64,000 bases of DNA from Mercurialis annua. Lineage: Eukaryota > Streptophyta > Magnoliopsida > Malpighiales > Euphorbiaceae. The position numbers and the translations under genes were made by a program. The notes beneath the pieces were generated by a model. That model did not search any database. It saw nothing but the letters and a program-made list of their open reading frames with translations, and was not told the DNA's origin. Every line of letters starts with the position of its first letter. Within the stretch, counting starts at the first letter, position 1. The stretch covers positions 27,355,501-27,419,500 of the forward strand of contig NC_065577.1 of the NCBI RefSeq assembly GCF_937616625.2, written 5' to 3'. Below are positions 34,400-45,380 of the stretch, in pieces.

Positions 34400-34926
34400 C
34401 TATTTTTGTTTTAGACTATGGCTTGCGTCTGTATGAAGCTATATTTATCTTTGATCAGTTTAAAGCCATGGCTTTGATCGGTGTAAAGTGATAGCTTTGT
34501 TCGGTTAAAAGCGATGGCTTTGATTCGTTTTAGGCTATGGATTAGATCAGTTTAACGAAATTGCTTTAATTCATTTTAAACTATTTCTTAGATCGGCTTA
34601 AAGCAATTTTTTTGATTCGTTTGAAGCTATTACTTAAATCAGTTTAAAACGAGTTCTTTGATCCGTTTTAAGCTTTTGCTTAGATTAGTTTAAAGCGATT
34701 TCTTTCATTTGTTTTAAGCTATGGCTTAGATCGGTTTAAAGCAATTGTTTTGATTTGTTTTAAGTTATGGCTTAGATCGGTTTAAAGGGATTGTTTTGAT
34801 TTGTTTTACGCTATGGCTTAGTGTTTAATGCGATTGCTTTGATTTGTTTTAAGCTATTGCTTAGATCGGTTTAAAGCGGTTGCTTTGATTTGTTTAAAAC
34901 TATGGCTTAGATCGGTTTAAAGCGAT
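34400..34926. repeat. Tandem repeat array in the 3' untranslated region, copy B
   Basis: Same 45-47 bp unit as copy A, about eleven copies. One unit near 34818 has lost bases relative to copy A (CTTAGTGTTTAATGCG for CTTAGATCGGTTTAATGCG). Most unit-to-unit differences are shared with copy A position by position, so the array was duplicated as a block. Confidence 0.8.
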
Positions 34927-35076
34927 ATGCAGTGTCTTTATGCTATGATAGATTTTGTTTTTCTTCTTTTTCGTTTTCTTTTATTGATAGGGGAAAAACT
35001 TGCATTCTTGTCTACAACTGGCTTTGACTTGAATGCAAGTGAAAAGTCCCCTGATAGACTCGATCACCTGAATTTT

Positions 35077-38000
35077 TCACTGATAGAACCTTTTGAGAAC
35101 CCTCGCTATCCAAGTCCTTGGTAGGTACCGACCTGATAGGGAAGTTAAGTAATAAGCTCCTCCCTTTCCAACTTTCTTTACATGATAGGGTCCTTCCCAG
35201 TTTGCTCCAAGTTTAGATACTCCAGCATTGCCTCTTGATATATCTGCTCTTCCTAAGACTAAATCGCCAAATTCGAAGGTTAGGGGTTTGACCCTTTTGT
35301 TGTGATATGTGGCCATTCTTTGCTTGGATTCCTCGATGTGCATCAGAGCCTGCTCTCTTTGTTCTTCAAATAGGTCGAGACAGAGCTTTATGTTTCCCTC
35401 ATTTTGTTGTTCGTCAAAGTATTGCACTCGGACAGCTGGCATGTCTATCTCTACTGGTACCATTGCTTCGCATCCGTAAGTTAAGCTGTACGGAGTTCTT
35501 CTTGTACCGTCTTTAAGAGTGGTTCTGTATGACCAGAGAACACTGTACAGCTCGTCTGCCCATTGGCCTTTTCCTTCATCTAGTCGTTTCTTTAGCCTAT
35601 TCTCAATGGTTTTGTTAGTGACCTCGGTAATCCCATTGGTTTGTGGATGAGTCACCAAAGTAAACCTTAGATCAATCCCTTTTCCCATGTAGTATTCTCT
35701 ATAAACCTGGTTGTCAAAATGCTTGCCATTGTCGATTATAATGATTCTTTGTATGCCAAAGCGAAAGATTATCTCTCTTCATATGAAATTTCGTACCCGG
35801 GTTTCTGTTATTGTTGAAACTGCTTCTGCTTCAACCCACTTAGAAAAATAGTCGACCGCGACTATTAAATATCTTCTTTACCCGTTGGTTGTTGGAAATG
35901 GGCCGACTATGTCAATTGCCTAAGTGCTGAATGGCCATGGGCTGATTATAGGGCTCTGCTCTGTAGTTGGTTGGTTGTGTACATTTTGATAATCCTGGCA
36001 TTTTTCATACTTTTGTACCAGTTCAATAGCATCTTGTGTCATAGTCGGCCAATAGTATCCTTGCAACACTGCTTTTCGACATAGGGCTAGGTGAAAGGTG
36101 TTGCTACCACACATGCCTTCATGCATCTCGGTGAAGAAGTATTTTCCTTCTTCCACTGTAAGGCATCTATACTAGGGGTGTGAAAATGATTTTCGATGCA
36201 AGATCCCATCTCAGTATGAGAAGTGCGGTGCTCGGCACTTGACCTTCCTCGTCGTGTTTTTATCCTCTGGTAGACTTCCATTTTCCATAAATTTTATTAT
36301 GTGCTCCATCCATTGATCTAGTGGGTTAATTAGGAATGTCACCTCTGGATTCTGAATGCTGCTGAAGTTTTGAACCGATGAAGGTATGCCTGGTATTTTT
36401 TATTTTACTGCTCTAGCTTAGGCCAGTATGTCTACTTCTTTGTTCTCTTCTCTAGGGATATGTTCTAGTTCCCATTTCCCACCATTTTTGGTAATTTTAG
36501 CTAGCAGCTCCTTGACTCGGTCTACATATTTCCTCATGTCGGGATCCTTCACCTTGGGTAACCCGAGTAGTTGACCACCAATTTTGAGTTACTTTGGACC
36601 TTGAGGCGTTTTTCCTTGACTACCGTTGCCATTTTCAGTCATGCTATTAGAACTTCATATTATGCCGAATTGTTTGTAGCTGGTAAATATAAATTTAGCG
36701 AGTGTTGCATTTTTATGGAATATGGTCCTTTCAGTACCATTTCTACCTCTGACCCTACCATGTTCCAGGCTCCATCAACCTTCCTGATGCTTCTAGTCTT
36801 CCCAGGGCTTTCTTGAGTGGATGGTTTGTTCGGACTATCACCGTGTGAGCCTGAAAATATCTTTTCAGGTTATCCAATGTCAGAATAAGTGCAAATGCAA
36901 ATTTTTCAATCCTGCTATATCCGAACTCGGGGGCCCTTCAACACCTTGCTTGTATAGTATACCGGTTTTTGGTCTCCCTATTCTTCTTTGACAAGCACCG
37001 ATGCTACCGTTTCATTGGTGACACTCAGGTATAAGTATAGGATTTGCCCTGTTTCGCGTCGCCCGAGAAGAGATGGTAAGCTTAAGAATTTCTTGAGCTC
37101 GTCAAAAGACTTTTGGCATTCTACATTCCGCTCGAAGTTCTTCAAGTTTCTTAAAGTTTTGAAGAATGGGAGGCGTCTCTTTGTCAAATTTGACGCGAAT
37201 CGTCCGAGAGCGGTGATTATTCCATTCAATTTTTGAACTTCTTTCGCGGTTCTAGGTGCCTTCATGACTATGATTGCCTTTTTTTATGGATTCACTTTGG
37301 TGCCTTTCTGAGAGATGAGGTAACCTAGGAACTTTACGGTTCAACTTGACCTTGTACTTTTTGAGCTTTTCAAACACCTCGTAGCCACTGGTTTAGTCGA
37401 CTAGCTAATCGCTGTGTGGTAGGGGGTACATTTCTTTAGGACATGCTCAGTTAAGATCTGTGAAATCAATACACAATCTTCATTTCCCATTTGGCTTTCT
37501 TATGAGCACCACATTTGATAGCCATTTCGGGTAGTACACTATTCTTGTGAATCCATCAGCCAATAGTTTGTCTACCTCGTCTTTGATAGCAATTTTCTTA
37601 TCGACTGCAAAAGCTCTTTTCTTCTGTTTCACCGGTTTGCAAGTCGGGTCTACGTTTTAGTTTATGTGAAATGATTTCCGGATCTACTCCCTCTATCTCT
37701 CTTGGACTGTTAACGAATTCCACCTCGTTTTTGACTAGCATACTGGTTATCTCGTTTTGTATAGCTTTTGGTAATTCTACCCCTAACATATCCGATCTCA
37801 GAGGTACTCCTGCCAGGTCCATCTTTTCTAACTTTCCATGAGGTCTAGTTTTCCTTCATCCGAGTCTGGTATTTTCATTATTTCTATGGCTAGTGTTTCC
37901 GACACACCTTTCATAGACAGTAAATCGCACATCTTGGCTATATCTTGCCTCCCTTTAACGGTCACCACGCCCTTCTCAATGGAGATTTTCCTTGCTAGGT

Positions 38001-38448
38001 ATTTGATACAATTAACCGCTCATGTGTTCTATAGCATCGGCCTACCGAGGATGACGTTTTAGGAAAGTGGCATGTCGACTACCATGAATAGTAATTTGAA
38101 TTTTATAGTAATGTCGACTAGACCGCCATCCGGTGTCCCTTCCTCTTTTCCTAACTAGACTGTTAGTTCGGTTACACCTTCCGCTCTTCATGGTGCTCCT
38201 CCCAGGCCGACTAAGGGTGTTCTGACAGGTTTGAGATTTAGTAGTGAGCACCCTATTTCGAGATATGCTTTCTTTGTGATAAGGTTTACCGGGCTCCCTT
38301 TATCCACCAGCTGCGTCATTAGCCAAAAATTCTCTATTAAACCCGAGATTACTAATGGATCCTGATGTGGAAAGTATATACCTTCACCATCTGCTGGGCC
38401 GAAGCTAACCTCGTTTAGAGGTGTTGTCTCTACTATGCTCATTAACAT
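35077..38448 (-). pseudogene. Protease and pol of Tat-lineage element, copy B (decayed)
   Basis: Minus strand, right to left: protease with PHQDPLVISGLIENFWLM and LVDKGSPVNLITKKA (38448-38188; the usual active-site form is DNGS, here DKGS); linker (37822-37598); RT thumb (37265-36978); integrase zinc-finger region (36156-35920, GYYWPTMTQDA); and a 203-residue integrase core and C-terminus (35688-35077) with THPQTNG and WIARVLKRFYQ. Relative to copy A it lacks 263 bp covering the RT catalytic YIDD box (junction at 37380/37381), about 30 bp near 37337, and 157 bp of RNase H (junction at 36774-36781). Its integrase is more complete than copy A's. Inactive. Confidence 0.85.
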
Positions 38449-39001
38449 ATTTTGCCTTTTTCACGACCACACCTGTACTCGGGGTATGCCATGCCCCCTA
38501 CTATTGTGTTAATTACACCTGCTACATTTTGCCTCTTCGGTTGTGGCCCCTCTTGTCTTTTATTGCTTGGCTCCCCTCGGTTATTTCCTCCTGGATTGTT
38601 GCTTTTGCTCTATGCTATGAAATCTTTTAGGCGACCCACTTGCACCAGTCAGTCGATTTCTTTTTTCAAACTTCCACACTCGTCGGTGACATGTCCATGC
38701 CCATCATGAAATTGGAAATATTTCTTTCAGTCCCCTTCGTATTGCAACTTTGGTGGGTATCAGACTATCTCGTTGTTGTTTTGGATCCACATAAAGATGT
38801 GCAATCTCGGTGTGTTCAGAGGAATGTAGACTTGATCTTCTATTCTGACTGGTCAGTGTGTTCTATCCGAGGAGGTATGGGCTGTTGTAATTCTCTCGGT
38901 GTGAACCTATCTTGCCTGTTATTCTGGTTGTAAATTGGTTTTTGTGTGTGGGGTTGTACAGCTGTGTGAGCAGCTTTTCTTTGTTGCTTGTGGATGAAAA
39001 A
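38449..39001 (-). pseudogene. gag C-terminal part of Tat-lineage copy B
   Basis: Minus reading gives a basic, glutamine- and asparagine-rich region (with NNPGGNNRGEPSNKRQEG near 38600-38550 and INTIVGG near 38510), typical of the stretch between gag and protease in Tat elements. It is cut at 39001 by element H; gag resumes at 43195. Frame breaks are present. Confidence 0.65.
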
Positions 39002-40739
39002 TGCTGCAAGTGCACAGTGTCAACTAGTAATACAGACTATGAAGTCCGGATATCGTACGCATAAGAAAGCAGCTAAATACACCCAATTAAGATACTCAAT
39101 TTGGATAGCCAAAAGGAGAATTTGGTTGAAGTTATTTTGAATTAATAAAACTGAATTAAGCAAATTTAATTTAGAATAAAATTAATCTTTTAATAAAAAT
39201 AGGTTTAAACAATAGTATGGAAGATCAGGGATTATTAATTTTCTATATGAAATTAATCTCATAGGATATGGATTATGTTGTCAAATTATAGTTCAGGCTA
39301 GTCTAATGCATCTATAACTCTCTCTGAAGCCGCTATAGACAAAAACATACAAAAAACCAATTAATAGGCAAATTACTTACTCTCGTGTTATTAACTCCTA
39401 CGTTGTTGATTAACTGATCTATTTTAATTAAGCTCTCTCAAGTCAGAATTAAAACATAGGGTAATGAATGAATTGATCAGATACATTCAAGCATTATGAG
39501 CATTAATCAACACATAATTTTGATAACAATCCATATTCCCAATATGATTAAATATACATAGGTCCAATTAATAATCCCCGAAAACGAGTTTAGCTACTCA
39601 TATCTAAAGGAAATTCAACAATGACATATATAGAATTCATGATTAACAAGAACACAACAGTAATTGATCTCTCAATGATTGTTGTACCTCAACTCCAGAA
39701 TCCCAATATGTTTTGTGTAGTAATCCCAAATGATAGAGTATAAATGATAAACAAAACTCTAGAATAAACTATCTCGAATAGCTTTGTTTATGAACTAAGA
39801 TGTAAAAGATGTGATCTCAAAAGATGTGTGATCTAAAAGATATCTTTTCTCTACACAAATGCAAGCTATTTATAGAGTTGCTAGGAGTGGAGCTCAAGTC
39901 AAGAATCCCTCTTCTCTTCGTGGAATTTGAGAGATGATCAAGCTTTGAATCTCTTCTTTCCATATAGAGTGGAGTGGGGAGCAAGTCCTTCCATAAACAT
40001 ATTGAGTGAATCATGGTTCACTTATTTCATTTCCAAAGATAACTTGATTCAATATAATCTTGATATCTTCTTTGAGTGATAATCAAGTTCTTCCATAATG
40101 AGCTTGAGAGGATCAAGGTTGACTTATCTCATTTCCAAAAGAAGTTTAAGTGTATCAAAGTTGACTTATCTCATTTCCAAAAGATGCTTAAGTGTATTAA
40201 AGTTGACTTATCTCATTTCTAAAAAAAGATTGATTTAAGTCAAAATTTATTTCTTCTTCCATTACGAGCTTTGTCAACACTTCTTTTTTTGAGTGCAAGT
40301 CAAGGAAGATCTCTTTGAGTGTGAACCAAATATATGTTGCTTATGGAAGGTGTATGAGTCTTTTTGCCAAGAATCCCCAAGCGACTTTCCAAGAATCAGA
40401 AGATGTCTCTGAATCCAGAAGTCAGTCGGCCCTTGGCCGGCTCAAAGTCGTGGTTTCAGCCGGCTGAGCTGCTGCTTGTGGCTTGTTTTCCGGTTCGATT
40501 CGGTTTGACCCAGAACTTGATTGGCTTTCTTAAACTTGTCTCGAATCCTTCCCGCTCTGACTATTTTTGCATTTTAACTCTTTTTTATTCGTAAAAACTC
40601 CAGAAATATCAAATATTTACATTTTTCTTATAATTTAACAAACAAGTAAAATTAACTAAATCAACGCATATTTTACATAATAAAGTACTAAAAATAGTAA
40701 ATAAATGACCTAAAAATGACGTAAAATATACATTTATCA
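39002..40739 (-). repeat. 3' LTR of element H
   Basis: About 1,738 bp, TG...CA. The part 39810-40739 matches 42306-43194. It carries three copies of a 42-bp unit at 40118-40243 (GTTGACTTATCTCATTTC...), where the other LTR has two. Confidence 0.7.
40118..40243. repeat. 42-bp tandem repeat, three copies
   Basis: Units start GTTGACTTATCTCATTTC at 40118, 40160 and 40202. The matching place in the right LTR (42608 and 42650) has two units, so the LTR pair differs by one repeat. Confidence 0.8.
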
Positions 40740-42305
40740 AACCTCCTCACATTAAAACCTTACTTGTCCTCAAGCAAGAGTATGATTATTTAAAAACACA
40801 AATCTCACTACCTAAACAACTTTGAACAATTGTCAACAATAGTACTCCCGACCGATGAAAATCACGAATGAAATCGTCTAATGTCAACAACTAAAAGAGA
40901 TGCAAACAAATGAGGAATGCAATTATAATGACTCATTCTTATGACATTGAGAATACTCTTGAATTGGTACCATCTTAACTCAAGACAATCACAAGGTCAC
41001 AATCATTTGCGGGACATGCGATCAATTGGTCTAATAATCGATGGGCAAGTTAAGGCATATCATTCATAAGCATCAAGCATAAGCACAATTTCTCACAAGA
41101 TAACACTCTAACACTCAAGTGTTTCGGGTGTGAAAATGAAGCTCACAAAACATGCAAATTCGCCATAAGCTTGCTCTTAGTCCAGGACTCCACTATTTAG
41201 CTCGGTAAATGACAACTATTATATGGACTTTGAATGGGTTGTTACTTGTCTAAGGGTTGGGGGTAAGATAATTTGGATAATTTTGCCTACAACTTGACTT
41301 GAAAAACAACATTTTCTATGAAGTGTGAAATAGTAATCTAGCTTGAATTTTTTCGCACAAGTGAACTTTTCTTTCTTTTATTCGCCTTTAATTGTTTTAT
41401 TTTGTTTTGCTAATTCTTATTGATTTTATTTTTTTTTGTTATTCATTTTTTTATCTTATTTTCTTTTTCTTTTCCTTCAAGGCATTTTTTTTCAACACTT
41501 GTTAACAGTTTCTTTTTTTTTTCATCGTCAAGCTAAATTCACATTTCTTTTTCTAAAATTAAGTTGACCAAGTAAAGTTGGGGTGTTCAAAGAGGTGAAG
41601 TGTGAAATGGTAAATGTTTGAAATGTGGTTAAAATCAAAGAAATGGCTAAGGCTCAAGGGGTATAAACTAAGGGTAGAAAGGGTAGGCTTTTGAAAGTGG
41701 TTTAAAAGAATGGAGTAATCCTAATGCCATAATCATTTAGTTGTCAAAAACTCAGCCGTATAGTCTCCAACGGACACCGAGCAAGTTCTAGGAATTCTGC
41801 ATGCAATCAATACTCTCAAACAAATAATAAGGCTTAAACGGTCAAAGGAGGGTGATGTTATGCCACATACTTGACTCTTACGAAATCATGCCAATCATGC
41901 CCAAGAATTTTTTAAAATTAATCAATTTAAACGCACATCATGCATCCGCATTAGGTAAGTTTGATCATGCTCATGATTACACAACCAACCATCAGAATTC
42001 ACCATAATCTCGTAAAAATATGTCATACAAATTGCATTTCATTAGGCAAGCATCAACATTTAATTGTTTAAACTAGAAAATGCATTCAAGACATTCATTG
42101 ACCGGAGATAACCATAATTGACAAAATTTCAAAACTACGCCAAAAATATTAAACTGACAAATAAAAAGTAGAAATAACACCCCTCCTCACGCTTATTATT
42201 AATATAATTTATTCTATTTTTTTTAATTTTTTATTATTTTTCTTCTTTCTCCACCCCCCACTTTAAAATAATGCATTGTCCTCAATGTATGAGAAAGTGC
42301 CTTTT
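40740..42305. other. Interior of element H (noncoding)
   Basis: About 1.57 kb with no supportable coding frame, several long T-rich runs (41340-41530, 42200-42250) and two purine-tract-like stretches on the minus strand at its two ends. Most of the original interior appears deleted. Confidence 0.5.
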
Positions 42306-43194
42306 CTCAAAAGATGTGTGATCTAAAAGATGTCTTTTCTGTACACAAATGCAAGCTATTTATAGATTTTCTAGGAGTGGAGCTCAAGTCAAGAATCCCT
42401 CTTCTCTTCATGGAATTTGAGTGATGATCAAGTTTTGGATCTCTTCTTTCCATATAGAGCGGAGTGGGGAGCAAGTCCTTCCATAAACATCTTAAGTGAA
42501 TCATGGTTCACTTATTTCATTTCCAAAGATAACTTGATTCAATATCATATTGATAGATTCTTGGAGTGATAATCAAGTTCTTCCATAATGAGCTTGAGAG
42601 GATCAAGGTTGACTTATCTTGTTTCTAAAAGAAGCTTAAGTGTATCAAAGTTGACTTATCTCATTTCTAAAAGCGGATTGATTTAAGTCAACAATGATTT
42701 CTTCTTCCTTAATGATCATTTTGCCAACACTTCTTTTTTTGAGTGCAAGTCAAGGAAGATCTCTTTAAGTGTGAACCAAATATATGTTTCTTATGGAAGG
42801 TGTATTAGTCTTTTTGCCAAGAATCCCCAAGCGACTTTCCAAGAATCAGAAGATGTCTCCGAATCCAGAAGTCAGTCGGCCCTTGGCCGGCTCAAAGTCG
42901 TGGGCAGGCTGAGTTGCTACTTGTTGCTCTTTTTCCGGTTCGATTCGTTTTGATTCGGTTGACCCGAAACTTGGTTGGCTTTTTTGAACTTGTCTCAAAT
43001 CCTTCTGGCTCTGACTATTTTTGCATTTTAACTCTGTTTTATTTTTAAAAACTCCAGAAATATCAAATATTTACATTTTTCATATAATTTAACAAATAAG
43101 TGAAATTAACTAAATAAGCGTATATTTTATATATTAAAGTACTAAAAACTAGTAAATAAATGACCTATAAATGACGTAAAATATACACTTATCA
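42306..43194 (-). repeat. 5' LTR of element H, truncated
   Basis: 889 bp matching the outer half of the left LTR, from CTCAAAAGATGTGTGATC to the terminal ACTTATCA. The inner half, with the LTR end and PBS, is missing. Confidence 0.7.
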
Positions 43195-44380
43195 AATTTA
43201 TGTAGTTCCATGCTCGGTCAATTAGTTGGGAGTATGTTTGTACCGGATTTGTTATCAGGTTGTCTCGAAAGGCTGTCATTGTTGTATTTTCTTTCATTGC
43301 GTCTATCACGGTATCGTCATTCAAATTTTCCGCTTCGACCGCCTCGGCATTGAATCGAGCGATAAACCTTTGTACGCTTTCACCCGGTTTTTGGTAACAA
43401 AGCTTGAGGTCACTGGATTTATTTTTGCGCTGTATGCTCGGAGTGAAAGGAGTTCGAAAAGCCCTTACTAGCTCGTCGAAACTTCAAATGGATCCTTCCT
43501 TTAGACTATGGTACCATATGGCTGCTGGTCCCTTTAGAGTTGTTGGGAACAATTTGCATATTGCGGCCTCCGATAGCTCTGTAGCATCATTACCACCTGA
43601 AAACGACATAGGTGGATTATGGGATTTCCCTTTCCACCGTATTCATCTAGCTGCGGTGTTTTGTAGTTCAGTGGGAAAGGCTCATCTCGGATCTCTACCG
43701 ATTATTTAGGAAAATTGTGTTTTTTGATTGCCTCCTTTTAAAATTTTCCATTTCGGTTCGTACCCTTTCTGTTATTTCCTGCTAAAGATTTTTCTTCAGG
43801 CCAGATCTCACGCCCGAGCTATGCACGCTCTCCTAAATTTTGACTCGTTTTGGTATCTTTCTTGCTTCTTCGCGTGTTTTGTGGCCGGTTTTGTTCATAT
43901 GTTCATGCCTTGGCATCTGACCCTCTAGTTGATTCTTTTCCTGGGCGGCACCGTCAGGGGGTGTTTGCCCTTGGTAAAATTATGGTGGATGAGGAGGTGC
44001 TGTTGGCACGTATGGTGGTGTGGTGATATTTCATTAGGAGGTGGTCGGAGCGGGAGGTCGAACCTGGCCTTGTTGGACCTGATGGAGGAATACTAGTTGC
44101 CGAGCGTGGAACTCAATGTATTCTTGTATTTGTGCCGGAGTGGGGTTCTGGTTCTCGGTCACAGGTGTTGCCGAGGGGGTAGGATTAATCACTGGAGAGA
44201 ATGCTAGGTTGGTGGGTGCTATTCCAGGTCACAGGGAGAAATTTTGGGGAATCTGAACTGTGGGTGTGAAGAATGAGGTTGATGGGATAGAACCCGAGAA
44301 GGGAATTCTCTAGGGAAAGCGAGTGGTAACTCCGGACGTTATGCCTAGGTGTGTGCCACCCTAGAGGTTGTTACTAGGCG
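43195..44380 (-). pseudogene. gag N-terminal part of Tat-lineage copy B
   Basis: Minus strand, right to left: a low-complexity N-terminus with PTPAQIQEYIEFHARQ (about 44150-44100), then capsid-like sequence, and ITNPVQTYSQLIDRAWNYI (about 43260-43205), where element H interrupts it. Glutamine-rich N-terminal and capsid segments like these are usual for Tat gag. Several frame breaks. The 5' leader, PBS and 5' LTR of copy B are not present to the right. Confidence 0.65.
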
Positions 44381-44534
44381 TCGTAAATGTAAATATATTG
44401 ATAATAAATATATCAATATACCACTCTAGTTGGAGAGTTTATTATTTCGGATAAAACCTCGAAGTTAAAATATCGAAACTCGGAAGTTTCGACGTTAAAT
44501 TAAAGAAAATAAGTTAATATACATACATACATAT

Positions 44535-44627
<93 letters not shown>

Positions 44628-45380
44628 TCACATTACGTTTTATGCACGTGGCTCGTAACGTAACTCGTCAATGTACATATTAGTAAATTTATTATAATTA
44701 TATCATTTTTTTATTTATAATTAATATTAAATTAGTTAAGAATTTTTGAAAAAGTAAATATAATTTATTTGGTTATTAAATTTTTTCCATACTAAATTTA
44801 TTCATCTTTTGGTTTTATAATAACCATAATTAAATAATTAACTTAATTTTATCAATAATATTTTTAAATATAATAAGATTGAAATTTAAATAATAATATA
44901 TTGACCGAATATAATATTTTATTTTTGTAGTTCAATCAAAATAAAAGATATGTATTCCTACTAATTTGGAGACAATTTAGTTATTTTTTACATACTAAAA
45001 ACTAAATTGGAGATAATTTAGCTACCTATTCTAATTAGGAATTTAATTATAATAGTAATTAATTAAATAACTAATTAGTTAATGACTATAAAACCTTTAT
45101 TTAGTTATAAACTGAAAAGTATTATTCAGTAAATTTGCCTGTTCCCCCCCCCCCCCATATGTGCTTTTATATATAGTATAGATGTATATATTAAAAGTTA
45201 AAAACAAAATAAATAAGAAAGAAAAAGAAAGATGAGGCGGTGATGAAGTGAAAGAAAAGAAAAAAAGAAATATTCATTTTGATCCTTGAACTTTTACATT
45301 AATTAGTTTGAATTATAAAAAAATTAAATGTAATTAGTTAGTCCAAATTAAAATAAAATAATTTATAAGTCCCGAGCGAA
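44381..45380. other. AT-rich spacer with microsatellites
   Basis: About 1 kb of AT-rich sequence with no gene or recognisable element. It contains a (ACAT)n stretch running into an (AT)n run (44519-44622) and a run of 13 C at 45144-45156. It begins where the Tat gag ends and so may mark a deletion or rearrangement breakpoint. Confidence 0.6.
44519..44622. repeat. (ACAT)n-(AT)n microsatellite
   Basis: About 28 bases of ACAT/ATAT units followed by roughly 75 bases of uninterrupted AT dinucleotides. Array length in the assembly may be unreliable. Confidence 0.9.

Larger units (their letters stand above)
29170..38176. repeat. Tandem segmental duplication, unit 2
   Basis: The longer copy (9,007 bp). 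Beyond its end, copy B simply continues through the rest of its protease and gag, so this unit keeps the original arrangement: Y LTR, then the complete Tat LTR, then the Tat element. Over 480 bp at the 3' end of the antisense ORF (33706-34185 against 24338-24817) I count 11 differences, about 2.3%. Confidence 0.75.
39002..43194 (-). mobile_element. Element H: non-autonomous LTR element inserted in gag of copy B
   Basis: Minus orientation. Its left (3') LTR is 39002-40739 and its right (5') LTR is the partial 42306-43194. Both LTRs start, on minus, TGATAA and GTATATTTTACGTCA, and the left one ends CACTTGCAGCA. The interior (40740-42305) has no coding frame; it starts with TGAGGACAAGTAAGG and a TGTGAGGAGGTT purine tract on minus, as seen before 3' LTRs in Athila-like plant elements, and has a second such stretch (GAGGACAATG) near 42280. 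The PBS region is missing because the right LTR is truncated on its inner side. Flanking 5-mers (AAAAA, AATTT) do not match. Lineage is uncertain. Confidence 0.7.
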
